A stretch of DNA of 64,000 nucleotides from CAVPCZ01 sp963779225 (lineage in GTDB: Bacteria; Bacteroidota; Ignavibacteria; UBA10030; UBA6906): the NCBI GenBank assembly GCA_963779225.1, contig CAVZWW010000003.1:930001-994000 (forward strand). Reading direction: 5' to 3'. The position numbers and the translations under genes are program-made. Each line of letters opens with the position of its first letter. Positions within the stretch are counted from its first letter, which is position 1. Below are positions 25,073 to 33,889 of this stretch, in pieces. The notes under the pieces are model-generated. The model searched no databases, was not told the origin of the DNA, and saw only the letters and a list, made by a program, of their open reading frames with translations.

Positions 25073-25812
25073 TCAAAGGGATCTATGCAGCCGAAGCCGC
25101 CATGCGGCCCAAGATGACCCGGATGGAAGTTCTGGCGAACAACCTGGCGAATATCAACTCCACGGGGTTCAAGAAGGACCGGGTATTTATAAGCATGCTG
25201 AAGGAATCGGCGGCGGGCCGGCCGGATGAACGGACGGACATGACCGGTATGGGGGCCCAGCGGGCGATCGATTTCTCCGGAGGGTCACTCCAGCAAACAG
25301 GAAATCCCCTGGATCTCGCCATCGAAGGTCCCGGCTTCTTTGCAGTCGATACGCCCCGGGGCATCCGGCTGACGCGGAACGGCAATTTCAAGCTTTCACC
25401 GGACGGAACCCTTGTCACCGGCGAAGGATACGCCGTGCTCAGCTCCGCCGGACACATTACGATCCCACAGGCTGACAGAATCCCGAAGGGATCGATCAGC
25501 ATCAACGAGGTCGGCGAGCTCTCCACCGGCAAGGAAACAGTAGGACGGATACAGCTCGTCGACGTGGAACGAACCGCCTTGCTCCAGAAGGATCATGAAT
25601 CGCTCTTCATTCCGGATCCCCGTGACCCTATCAGTGACGTCGAGGAAGACCGGACCGTCATCCGCCAGGGGTACCTTGAAGAATCGAACGTCGAGGGGAT
25701 TGAGGAAATGATAGCCATGATTGAACTGAGCCGTTCGTTTGAAACCGACCAGAAAATGATTCAGGCGCAGGACCAGACCCTTGACCGGGTCATGGATATC
25801 GGCCGCGTATAA
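25069..25812 (+). CDS. flgF: FlgF, proximal rod protein
   Basis: A 247-residue rod protein of the FlgF/FlgG family. The N-terminal rod motif is MEVLANNLANINSTGFKKDR (about 21-40), GNPLDLAIEGPGFF follows near 80, and the C-terminal helix is EESNVEGIEEMIAMIELSRS. It overlaps the preceding gene by 4 bases (ATGA) and is followed by flgG. The order and the shorter length favour FlgF over a second FlgG. FlgF lies on the distal side of the proximal rod. Confidence 0.93.
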   Translation: MIKGIYAAEAAMRPKMTRMEVLANNLANINSTGFKKDRVFISMLKESAAGRPDERTDMTGMGAQRAIDFSGGSLQQTGNPLDLAIEGPGFFAVDTPRGIRLTRNGNFKLSPDGTLVTGEGYAVLSSAGHITIPQADRIPKGSISINEVGELSTGKETVGRIQLVDVERTALLQKDHESLFIPDPRDPISDVEEDRTVIRQGYLEESNVEGIEEMIAMIELSRSFETDQKMIQAQDQTLDRVMDIGRV

Positions 25813-25840
25813 TTCACCATCAGGAGCGCAGGAGGAAAAT

Positions 25841-26629
25841 ATGAACAGAGCACTACGTACGGCCGCAACCGGGATGTTTGCCCAGCAGTTGAATATCGAC
25901 ACGATAGCACACAACCTGGCAAATGTGAACACGACAGGGTTCAAGAAGAGCAGGCCGGAATTCCAGGACTTGATGTACCAGACACTGAAGACGACCGGTG
26001 TGTCACAGAATCCGAACCTGCAAACCGCAATGGAACTGCAGGTGGGAAACGGCTCGGTCCCGGTGGCGACGTTGAAGAGCTTCATGCAGGGCGATGTTCA
26101 GCCCACGCAGAATCAACTCGATGTCGCGATCGAGGGTGAAGGATTCTTCCAGGTTCGCAAGCCGGACGGGAGCATCGCCTATACGCGTGATGGCTCGTTC
26201 AAGGTTTCGGGCGAAGGGGCCCTGGTGACATCGCAGGGGTACCAGGTGGAACCGCCGCTGTCGTTCGCTTCGGATACCACGGAGATCAGCATCGGTCGCG
26301 ACGGAACGATTGAGGCGCGTCCTATGGGAGGGGGTGAGGCGGTGAAGGTCGGGCAATTCGAGCTGGCGAAGTTCGTCAATCCGGCAGGGTTACGCTCCCT
26401 TGGCAGCAATCTCTTCATGGAGACCGTTGCTTCCGGCGCACCGACGATCGGCCAGGCGGGGATCGAAGGGTACGGCGAGATGCATCAGGGATATCTGGAA
26501 TCCTCCAACGTGGACGTGGTGGAGGAAATGGTCGGCATGATCACCGCCCAGCGTGCCTATGAAATCAACGCCAAGACCATAAAGACGGTTGAGGATATGT
26601 TGAATATCGCAAACAACATCAAGCGCTGA
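25841..26629 (+). CDS. flgG: FlgG, distal rod protein
   Basis: FlgG forms the distal rod that crosses the periplasm. The start is ATG 25841 after AGGAGG (25829-25834), giving 262 residues, the usual length. Motifs: ATGMFAQQLNIDTIAHNLAN and NTTGFKKSR at the N-terminus, NQLDVAIEGEGFFQV near 97, and a C-terminal YLESSNVDVVEEMVGMITAQ. A longer frame from 25781 runs back into flgF and is not needed. Confidence 0.96.
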   Translation: MNRALRTAATGMFAQQLNIDTIAHNLANVNTTGFKKSRPEFQDLMYQTLKTTGVSQNPNLQTAMELQVGNGSVPVATLKSFMQGDVQPTQNQLDVAIEGEGFFQVRKPDGSIAYTRDGSFKVSGEGALVTSQGYQVEPPLSFASDTTEISIGRDGTIEARPMGGGEAVKVGQFELAKFVNPAGLRSLGSNLFMETVASGAPTIGQAGIEGYGEMHQGYLESSNVDVVEEMVGMITAQRAYEINAKTIKTVEDMLNIANNIKR

Positions 26630-26633
26630 TACC

Positions 26634-27347
26634 ATGAGACCCGCAACACGTGTGATGGCCATCCTGTTGTTCCTGTGCGCACGCGCCGACGGCGCAGCGC
26701 CGGCGGACACCTGGATCCGCGCCGCCGAGCTGCGGGAAACAGTACGGGGCGCACTCACTGCCCACCTTGCCGGCGGAAACGAAGAAATGGAAATCGTGTT
26801 CCGCGCGGTGCCCGATAGCATTGCCGTTCCCTCTGCGGACTACGACCTGCGGATCCATCTTACGGAACCCGGGCGCCTGAAGGGAGTGACGGGCATTGCG
26901 GTGGATGTGGAAACGGGCGGGCAAACGTTGCGCCGGATAGCCATGACTGTTGTGATACGGACCTACGCAAAGGTGCCGGTGGCGGCACGCATGCTGCCGC
27001 GTCATACAACACCCGCGCCGGAGGATTTGCGTCTGGTCCGGATGGAAACGACATGCCTGCAACGAAGCGTGGTTGAGCAGCAAATACTGGTTGCGTTGCG
27101 GACGAAGAGGATCGTTCAGCCCGGCAGCATCCTGTTCGGGGATCTTTTTGAGCCTGTGCCCCTCGTCCTGCAGGGCGATCACGTGAAAGTACATGTGCGT
27201 TCCGGTCACGTGCGCCTCTCCGTGGACGGCGTGGCACGTGAGGATGGTGTGCTGGGGGACTACATTTATGTGCGCGTGCCCGGTCACGGTGACCGGTTGC
27301 GGGCCCGTGTGGCTGATGCGCGCACGGTGGCTGTCACACTTGAATAG
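26634..27347 (+). CDS. flgA: FlgA, P-ring assembly chaperone
   Basis: FlgA is a periplasmic chaperone for P-ring (FlgI) assembly. The 237-residue product has a signal sequence (about 1-21), a beta-rich N-terminal part and a SAF-like domain (about 115-235) with VVIRTYAKVPVAARMLPRH and a later hydrophobic beta-strand pattern GDHVKVHVRSGHVRLS. It sits between flgG and flgH in the standard order. FlgA diverges strongly, so the call relies on the SAF pattern and the neighbours. Confidence 0.88.
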   Translation: MRPATRVMAILLFLCARADGAAPADTWIRAAELRETVRGALTAHLAGGNEEMEIVFRAVPDSIAVPSADYDLRIHLTEPGRLKGVTGIAVDVETGGQTLRRIAMTVVIRTYAKVPVAARMLPRHTTPAPEDLRLVRMETTCLQRSVVEQQILVALRTKRIVQPGSILFGDLFEPVPLVLQGDHVKVHVRSGHVRLSVDGVAREDGVLGDYIYVRVPGHGDRLRARVADARTVAVTLE

Positions 27348-27360
27348 TCAAGGAGGAGGT

Positions 27361-27939
27361 ATGCGAAGTGCCCTGCTGTGTGCAATAACGCTGATGCTGG
27401 CCGCAGGACCTGCGGCGAGCCAGGATATGCGCAACAATGCCGGCAGATCCCTGTTTTCCGATCAGAAAGCGGCCCGCCCCGGCGATGCGGTTCTCGTGCT
27501 GGTGGTTGAGACATCCAGCGCTTCCAATGATGCGCGTACTTCGTCTGAACGGGAAAGCAACCTCTCCCTGTCGGCGTCGGGGAAGAGCGGAAATTCGAAT
27601 CCGCTGGACATTGCGGGCGGTCTCAGCACCGGCGGTTCCTTCCGTGGTGAAGGCGCCACCTCGTCACGCGGATCGGTGCGGGCAAAAGTGAGCGCGCGCG
27701 TGGAGTCCGTACTGCCTAACGGCAACCTGATGATCACCGGGAACCGCACCATCATCGTAAACGGCGAAGAACAGGTGATCACCCTTTCCGGCGTTATCCG
27801 ACCGTCGGATATCATGGCGGACAACGCTGTCTATTCTTTCAACATTTCGGACGCGCGGATCGCATTTGAAGGCAGCGGCATTGTTTCTCGGGCGCAGGGC
27901 CCGGGCTGGATCACCAAATTCTTGTACTGGTTGTTCTAA
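27361..27939 (+). CDS. flgH: FlgH, flagellar L-ring protein
   Basis: FlgH forms the outer-membrane L-ring. The start is ATG 27361, 6 bases after AGGAGG (27350-27355). The 192-residue product has a signal peptide (about 1-20, ending AAS-Q) and the L-ring core: SLFSDQKAARPGDAVLVLVV, then GNLMITGNRTIIVNGEEQ and GVIRPSDI. No lipobox Cys is seen near the signal end, unlike E. coli FlgH, which is a lipoprotein. Presence of flgH implies an outer membrane. Confidence 0.93.
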   Translation: MRSALLCAITLMLAAGPAASQDMRNNAGRSLFSDQKAARPGDAVLVLVVETSSASNDARTSSERESNLSLSASGKSGNSNPLDIAGGLSTGGSFRGEGATSSRGSVRAKVSARVESVLPNGNLMITGNRTIIVNGEEQVITLSGVIRPSDIMADNAVYSFNISDARIAFEGSGIVSRAQGPGWITKFLYWLF

Positions 27940-27950
27940 GCGAGGCGACT

Positions 27951-29078
27951 ATGCGAACGATACGGAATCTCTTCCTGATGCTCCTCCTGATCCCCCTGCT
28001 GACAGAGTCCGCAGGGGCCATCAGGATCAAAGATATCGCCTATGTGCAGGGCGTGCGGGGTCAGCAGCTTATCGGCTATGGGCTGGTGGTGGGGCTGAAC
28101 GGCTCCGGCGATACGCAGCGGTCCACATTCACCGTGCAATCGGTGATAAGTATGCTGAAGCGGTTCGGGATTACTGTTCCGCAGGATGATTCCCGGTTGG
28201 GGAACGACTATCTCCGGTTGCGAAACGTGGCTGCCGTGATGGTGACGGCGACGGTACCCGGTTTCGCCAAAGAGGGAGGGAGCATTGATGTGATCGTTTC
28301 ATCCATGGGGGATGCGACAAGCCTGCAGGGTGGCACGCTGCTGATGACGCCACTGTCCGGACTGGACGGCGAAACCTACGCAATCGCTCAGGGTCCGATT
28401 TCTGTCGGAGGGATGAGTGTCCGGTCCAACGGCAATGAGGTGCGCAGGAACCACACCGCCGCAGGGCGCATCCCCGGAGGTGGCCTTGTGGAACGTTCAC
28501 TGGTAATGGGGTTGGTCCGGGATTCCTCGATCGCCGTGATCTTGCTCGAAGCCGATTTTACCACGGCAACCCGCGTAGCCGACGCCATCAACACCAGGAT
28601 CGGTGAACGCGTGGCCCGGGCCAACGACGGGTCGAGTGTAACGATCGCTGTTCCGCCACAGATTCGAGCGGACGGCAACCTGATTGAGTTCATTTCCACG
28701 ATTGAACTGCTGGACGTGAATCCGGATGTCATCGCCAAAGTGATCATCAACGAGCGAACGGGGACCATCGTGGTGGGAGGAAACGTCACCATCCAGCCCG
28801 TGGCGATTTCTCACGGGGGTTTGAATATCCAAATTGAATCCACGCCGGTCGTGTCTCAACCAGCTCCCTGGTCGCTGGGGCAGACGGTGACATCGCAACT
28901 CACGGCGGTTGCGGCGGGTGAGGATTCATCGACCGTCATGGCGTTTGACAGGTCGGCCACCGTCCAGGACGTTGCCAGAACACTCAATGCATTGAAAGTC
29001 ACCCCCCGGGACATCATCGCCATCTTCCAGGCGTTAAAGCGTGCCGGGTCGCTCAATGCCGAACTGGTGATCATCTGA
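27951..29078 (+). CDS. flgI: FlgI, flagellar P-ring protein
   Basis: FlgI forms the peptidoglycan-associated P-ring. The 375-residue product has a signal sequence (about 1-24), then IRIKDIAYVQGVRGQQLIGY, LVVGLNGSGDTQRSTFTVQS and a long beta-rich body ending with VQDVARTLNALKVTPRDIIA and IFQALKRAGSL. Length and motifs are those of the family. Its stop (TGATG) overlaps flgJ by one base. Confidence 0.97.
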   Translation: MRTIRNLFLMLLLIPLLTESAGAIRIKDIAYVQGVRGQQLIGYGLVVGLNGSGDTQRSTFTVQSVISMLKRFGITVPQDDSRLGNDYLRLRNVAAVMVTATVPGFAKEGGSIDVIVSSMGDATSLQGGTLLMTPLSGLDGETYAIAQGPISVGGMSVRSNGNEVRRNHTAAGRIPGGGLVERSLVMGLVRDSSIAVILLEADFTTATRVADAINTRIGERVARANDGSSVTIAVPPQIRADGNLIEFISTIELLDVNPDVIAKVIINERTGTIVVGGNVTIQPVAISHGGLNIQIESTPVVSQPAPWSLGQTVTSQLTAVAAGEDSSTVMAFDRSATVQDVARTLNALKVTPRDIIAIFQALKRAGSLNAELVII

Positions 29079-29920
29079 TGGACAGCATTCACTCCACGGC
29101 AGCCTCGACGGGCCAACATCCGCAACGGCTGGATGAAAAGGGAAAGGTGAAGCTCCAGCGGGCGGTGCGGGAATTTGAAGCACTGATGCTGAGCACGATG
29201 CTGAAAAGCATGCGGTCGGGAATTCCCAAGAGCGACATGTTCGGTGACAGCTACGGCGGTGACATGCTTGAGGGAATGTTTGATATCGAACTGGCCCGTC
29301 ACATGTCGCGTAACAGTTCACTGGGAATGGGCGAAATGCTCTACAAGGAAATCACCGGTGAGGAGATGCCCCGCAAGGTTGCGCCCGCCGGGACGGGCGT
29401 GACACCCCGGACGGGGCCTCCGCCCATTCCGACAGACGAGTCCGTCACTCGGGCAGTGCAGCCAACCGGGTCTTTCCAGGCAGTACCGGATACGGTACGC
29501 AGGCGGGTGGACACCCTGGCGCCCATTGTGCAGGAGGCCGCCGATCGAAACGGTGTAAGCGTGAACCTGTTGAAAGCCGTCATTGCTGCGGAATCGGCCG
29601 GGCATACCGATGCCCGGTCAGCAAAAAACGCAAAGGGTGTCATGCAGCTTATTGATACCACAGCGGCCATGATGGGTGTGCAGAATGTGTGGGATCCCCG
29701 TGACAATATCAACGGCGGAGCCAGGTATTTGGGTCAGATGATGAACCGGTTCGGGGGGGACATTCAGCGCGCGGTGGCTTCATACAATGCCGGTCCCGGT
29801 GCGGTGGAGAAGCATGGTGGTGTTCCTCCCTATCGCGAAACGCAGGCGTACGTCAGCAAGGTGATGGACTATATCCGCTACTTCGAACAGCAGGAGCCAG
29901 GCGACAATGACGAAGATTGA
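29078..29920 (+). CDS. flgJ: FlgJ, rod-binding protein fused to a lytic transglycosylase (SLT)
   Basis: FlgJ guides rod growth through peptidoglycan. The 280-residue product has an N-terminal rod-binding domain (about 25-90: REFEALMLSTMLKSMRSG) and a linker. A C-terminal SLT/GH23 domain (about 150-270) has catalytic Glu172 in AVIAAESAG, GVMQL at 187-191 and SYNAGPGAV near 235. The E. coli enzyme instead carries a GH73 glucosaminidase. The rod-binding-SLT arrangement is known in other phyla. It lacks an obvious signal peptide, as rod proteins are type III exported. Confidence 0.92.
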   Translation: MDSIHSTAASTGQHPQRLDEKGKVKLQRAVREFEALMLSTMLKSMRSGIPKSDMFGDSYGGDMLEGMFDIELARHMSRNSSLGMGEMLYKEITGEEMPRKVAPAGTGVTPRTGPPPIPTDESVTRAVQPTGSFQAVPDTVRRRVDTLAPIVQEAADRNGVSVNLLKAVIAAESAGHTDARSAKNAKGVMQLIDTTAAMMGVQNVWDPRDNINGGARYLGQMMNRFGGDIQRAVASYNAGPGAVEKHGGVPPYRETQAYVSKVMDYIRYFEQQEPGDNDED

Positions 29921-30365
29921 GGAACTTGAACAGGTGATGCAGAAGGAAGTGGAGGTGGGAGAAGCGCTGTTGCAGGTGATGACCCGCAAGCAGCATTCCA
30001 TTGTCGGCGTTCGCGGAGACGAACTGGCGGCAATCCTGATCCAGGAAGAGACCCTGATCACGCCTTTCCGGAATCTGGAAGAAGCCCGGTCGCGGCTTAC
30101 CGCCGAGATCGCGGGTGACCTTGCTGACCGGGATGCCTCCGGCGGGCGGTTTGTTACGGTTGCCGAAGTGCTGGGGCGCGTGCCGGCCGGTGATGCTGTT
30201 CGCATCTCCACGATTGCTGCGCGGCTGCGTACGGTTGTTGAACGGATCCTCCATATGAACGAGCAGAACCGGATCTTTCTGCAACGATCCCTGCGCTTCG
30301 TCCAGGATACACTTCGCCTGGTGACCGAGGATCATACACGGCAGCTTGTCGATCATCGAATGTAG
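29907..30365 (+). CDS. flgN: FlgN, chaperone for FlgK and FlgL
   Basis: FlgN binds the C-termini of FlgK and FlgL before export. The 152-residue product is all helical, with long amphipathic helices and no membrane or signal segment, and begins MTKIEELEQVMQKEVEVGEA. It lies between flgJ and flgK, and this position is diagnostic because the family has weak sequence conservation. The start overlaps flgJ by 14 bases. Its clients are the next two genes. Confidence 0.82.
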   Translation: MTKIEELEQVMQKEVEVGEALLQVMTRKQHSIVGVRGDELAAILIQEETLITPFRNLEEARSRLTAEIAGDLADRDASGGRFVTVAEVLGRVPAGDAVRISTIAARLRTVVERILHMNEQNRIFLQRSLRFVQDTLRLVTEDHTRQLVDHRM

Positions 30366-30383
30366 GGAAGAGGAGAAGACAGT

Positions 30384-31829
30384 ATGAGCGGAATATCCCA
30401 ACTTCTGGAAACGGCGCGGCGCGCACTGCTTTCGCAGCAATACGGTATGGCCGTCACGGGTCACAACATCGCCAATGCCAGCACACCCGGGTACTCCCGG
30501 CAAAGGGCCGAGTTTACCCCCACGTCGCCCCTGTCAACATCCTACGGGTTTCTCGGTACCGGCGTTATGGTGGAGAACGTGTCGCGTTTGCGCAATCGAT
30601 TCGTGGATCAGCAAATCCGGTCGTCCAATGACTCCCTCGGCATGGCAAATGCAGAATATCAAATACTGAGTCAGATTGAGGCCACGTTCAATGAACCGTC
30701 GGCTTCGGGTCTCAGCGGCGCCATGGATCGCTTCTTCCAGGCGTGGCAGACACTCTCGACGCAACCGGAGGACGCGGTTGCGCGCAATGCGCTCATGCTT
30801 GATGCCAAAGCCATGACCGACACGTTCCACCGCTTGAACTCCGAAATGCGCACGCTGCGCGGCTCGCTGCGCGATGAGATCACGTCAAAACTTGACCGGA
30901 TCAATACGCTGGCGAAAGACATCGCGCGCCTCAACACGGATATCCTCGCCGCAGGTTCGGGAGGACGGAATCCCAACGACATGAAAGACCTGCGCGACGG
31001 GAAACTCGAAGAACTGTCACTGCTTGCCAATATAACGATTTCGGAGGACTCGCTCGGTTCCGTAAACGTCTCCCTGGGAGGGACGGTCATCGCCGGAAAC
31101 GGCGACTTCCGCACTCTCCGCGCGGTACCGGGCACAACGGCATCAATCGCGGGTACGGATTTCGACCAGCTGCGCATTATCACTGATACCTCCGGCGCAG
31201 ACGTCATGCTCACCGGTGGCGAAGCCGGTGGACTGGTCAAGTCCTATAACAGCACCATTCCCGAGTCGCTCGGGCGGCAGGACCGTCTGGCCGAAGCGAT
31301 CATCAGCAGCATCAACGAACTGCATACCGCGGGATATGGCCTGCAGAATCCCCCGCGCAACGGCATCAACTTCTTCATGGGGACGGATGCGGGTTCCATC
31401 GCCATCGATCTCACCGATACCTCCTCGGGGAGGGCAGCGGGAACGGCGCCGAGTATCGACAATATCGCGACATCCTCCTCGCCGACTGCCGGGGGCAACA
31501 ACGACATCGCCCTCCTTATCGCCGGCCTCGACAAAAAGAAACCGCTCCTCACCACCGGAGGAGCAACGCTGCTGGACGGGCTTTCCATTTCCGAATACTA
31601 CAACCAGACCGTCGTCCGCATCGGTTCGGATGTCAACAGCGCCGATACGATGATCGAGTCGCAGGAGCTGGTAGTCGCACAACTCTCGCAGCAGCGCGAA
31701 TCCGTCTCGGGTGTGTCTCTGGACGAAGAGATGACCAACATGATCAAATTCCAGCATTCGTTCGATGCGGCCGCACGGCTGGTCAACACGGCGAATGAGA
31801 TGTACCAAACCATTCTGGGGATGCTGTAA
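30384..31829 (+). CDS. flgK: FlgK, hook-associated protein 1
   Basis: FlgK is the first hook-filament junction protein. The 481-residue product starts LLETARRALLSQQYGMAVTG then HNIANASTPGYSRQRAEF, the classic rod/hook N-terminus, and has the long central domain and the C-terminal helix LDEEMTNMIKFQHSFDAAAR, then ANEMYQTILGM. It is 18 bases after flgN and 1 base before flgL. Length is slightly below E. coli (547). Confidence 0.97.
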   Translation: MSGISQLLETARRALLSQQYGMAVTGHNIANASTPGYSRQRAEFTPTSPLSTSYGFLGTGVMVENVSRLRNRFVDQQIRSSNDSLGMANAEYQILSQIEATFNEPSASGLSGAMDRFFQAWQTLSTQPEDAVARNALMLDAKAMTDTFHRLNSEMRTLRGSLRDEITSKLDRINTLAKDIARLNTDILAAGSGGRNPNDMKDLRDGKLEELSLLANITISEDSLGSVNVSLGGTVIAGNGDFRTLRAVPGTTASIAGTDFDQLRIITDTSGADVMLTGGEAGGLVKSYNSTIPESLGRQDRLAEAIISSINELHTAGYGLQNPPRNGINFFMGTDAGSIAIDLTDTSSGRAAGTAPSIDNIATSSSPTAGGNNDIALLIAGLDKKKPLLTTGGATLLDGLSISEYYNQTVVRIGSDVNSADTMIESQELVVAQLSQQRESVSGVSLDEEMTNMIKFQHSFDAAARLVNTANEMYQTILGML

Positions 31830-31830
31830 T

Positions 31831-33105
31831 ATGCGCATATCCGACAATTCCATCGTGGCCGATTTTCTGGCCAGTCTGAATCAGAGCCGCGCGCGTATCA
31901 ACCGGCTGAACAGGCAGCTGTCCACCCAGAAACGGATTCTCCGCGTCTCCGACGATCCGGGCGGCGCGAGCGCGATTCTGCGCCTGAACAGTGACCTGAA
32001 GCGGGCGGACTCGTACAAAGAAGCGGTTGCCACCGGGAAGAGCAGCCTGAAAATGACTGCCGATAGTCTGGACCGCGTGTCCGATCTTCTCCAGGAAGTG
32101 AAGGGTGTGCTGACCGGGGCCACAGGTAGCGCAGACCCCTCGCTCCTCAGCAATTTTGCGGACCAGGTTGACCAGTTCCTGAACCTCGGGCTGGATATTG
32201 CGAACACACTATTCGACAGAAAATACATCTTCGGCGGGACCAACACGACATCACCGCCTTTTGCCCGGACCGGAACACCCGTGCAGATTGTCTATCGGGG
32301 GGATACCGGTGCGATCGCGTACCAGGTGGGCGACGGGGTGTCTCAGGTGGTGAATGTCAACGGGCTTGCCGCGTTTGGATCGACGGGGGAGATCAGTTTC
32401 AACGGCAATCTGGACCGGAGTGCGGCAGTGAACACGACGGTCAGCAATACCGTGCAGGTAACCGACGGCCTGGGAGTCAGCCATGCTGTCCTGATGACCA
32501 TGCGGAAGACGGATGCCAACAGCTGGGTCATGTCCGCCGCCCTGCCTCCCGGATCAACGGACGCCACACTGAGCGGGGGAACGGCCACGATTTCTTTCGA
32601 CCCGGTAACAGGAATACCCACCGGGACCCTCCGCGGGGCACCGCTGGTGCTGACACCTCTCACGACGCCACCGGCACAGGCGGCGCCGGCGCTCACCATG
32701 ATGGTACGTACAGGCACTCTTGCCGAAGGAGTCACCGGCGGGGGTCCATCCGCGTTCTCCGGAACACATGAGAATGTTTCCGTCTTCAACAAGCTCCTTG
32801 AGTTGCGGGATGCGCTCCGGAGCGGGAAACAACCGACGGCAGAAGACATGGCCTTCATCGGCATGACGCAGGATGTTGTCATGCGTGAGGAAGCACGGGC
32901 GGGCTCTCTCTCGGAGAGTCTGACTACCGCGGATACGTTCCTCACAGCGCACAGAGAACACCTGCTGGATCTGCTCGGTGACAGACAGGATGTCGACCTG
33001 GCGGAAATCGGAATGAAGTTGAACCAGGAACAGGTAATGCTGGATGCCGCGTTGAGCGCGGCTGCGCGCGTGATTCCAAAATCATTGCTGGATTTTCTGA
33101 GATAA
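31831..33105 (+). CDS. flgL: FlgL, hook-associated protein 3, with an inserted FlaE-like domain
   Basis: FlgL is the second junction protein. The start is ATG 31831, giving 424 residues, longer than E. coli (317). The N-terminus (SLNQSRARINRLNRQLSTQK; RVSDDPGGASAI) and C-terminus (LNQEQVMLDAALSAAARVIP) are flagellin-like. Residues ~188-294 look like the D2 (FlaE-type) domain of the FlgE encoded in the same cluster: GNLD, TDGLG, N-x-W-x-x-SAA-x-P and L-x-x-TP in the same order; 11 of 29 core residues are identical by hand. This explains the extra length. Confidence 0.93.
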   Translation: MRISDNSIVADFLASLNQSRARINRLNRQLSTQKRILRVSDDPGGASAILRLNSDLKRADSYKEAVATGKSSLKMTADSLDRVSDLLQEVKGVLTGATGSADPSLLSNFADQVDQFLNLGLDIANTLFDRKYIFGGTNTTSPPFARTGTPVQIVYRGDTGAIAYQVGDGVSQVVNVNGLAAFGSTGEISFNGNLDRSAAVNTTVSNTVQVTDGLGVSHAVLMTMRKTDANSWVMSAALPPGSTDATLSGGTATISFDPVTGIPTGTLRGAPLVLTPLTTPPAQAAPALTMMVRTGTLAEGVTGGGPSAFSGTHENVSVFNKLLELRDALRSGKQPTAEDMAFIGMTQDVVMREEARAGSLSESLTTADTFLTAHREHLLDLLGDRQDVDLAEIGMKLNQEQVMLDAALSAAARVIPKSLLDFLR

Positions 33106-33106
33106 G

Positions 33107-33889
33107 ATGCGGAACAGGCTTGACATAGCGACCGTTGCCGGTCTCGGGCTCGGCATTCTTGCCATCTTCGGGTCGTACATGTGGGAAGGTGGTGTGCTCA
33201 GATCCCTGCTGCTTCCTCCCGCCATGCTGGTGGTGTTCGCCGGCACGTTTGCCGCGGCAATGATCGGGACGAGCGTAAAGACGTTTTTGAACATGGGGAG
33301 ATTACTCAAGCTGGTTATCATGCCTCCGCAGTTTGCGGTCCGGGATACCATCAATTTGATAGTCCGCTTCTCCACGGTGGCCCGGAAAGACGGCCTCCTG
33401 GCACTGGAACGGGAGCTCGGAGGGGTGCCGAACCCCTTCATGAAAAAGGTGCTGCGTTTTGCCATCGACGGGACGGAACCGGAGGTGCTGCGCTCCCTGG
33501 CGGAAACCGAAGTGAAGTACGTCGGAGAACGGCATGCCATCGGGGCCAACCTGTTCACCAAGATGGGCGGATACTCTCCCACCATGGGCATCATCGGCAC
33601 CGTAATGGGTCTCATCGCCACGCTTGCGGCGGCGGGGAACGATCCCGACACACTCATCCGGCATATCGCCGGAGCATTCGTTGCCACGCTCTGGGGAGTG
33701 TTTATGGCGAATATTGTCTGGCTGCCCATCGCGGACAAGCTGAAGCACCTTCATGAAGAAGAGTACCTCTTTATGGATATGATCGTCGAGGGTATTCTGG
33801 CGATCCAGGCGGGGGAAATCCCCTCTGTCATCAAGGCAAAACTCCATAGTATGCTGCCGGAAGACAACCAGAACGCCACCGCGAAATGA
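33107..33889 (+). CDS. MotA/PomA-type stator protein (first pair)
   Basis: A 260-residue stator channel protein with four membrane helices (about 10-30, 33-53, 150-175, 185-205). It carries the MotA core RKDGLLALERELGGVPNPFM and MGIIGTVMGLIATLA. It resembles the short Bacillus MotA/MotP and Vibrio PomA type rather than the E. coli type encoded downstream. It overlaps its MotB partner by 4 bases. The ion (proton or sodium) cannot be assigned safely from sequence alone. Confidence 0.93.
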   Translation: MRNRLDIATVAGLGLGILAIFGSYMWEGGVLRSLLLPPAMLVVFAGTFAAAMIGTSVKTFLNMGRLLKLVIMPPQFAVRDTINLIVRFSTVARKDGLLALERELGGVPNPFMKKVLRFAIDGTEPEVLRSLAETEVKYVGERHAIGANLFTKMGGYSPTMGIIGTVMGLIATLAAAGNDPDTLIRHIAGAFVATLWGVFMANIVWLPIADKLKHLHEEEYLFMDMIVEGILAIQAGEIPSVIKAKLHSMLPEDNQNATAK

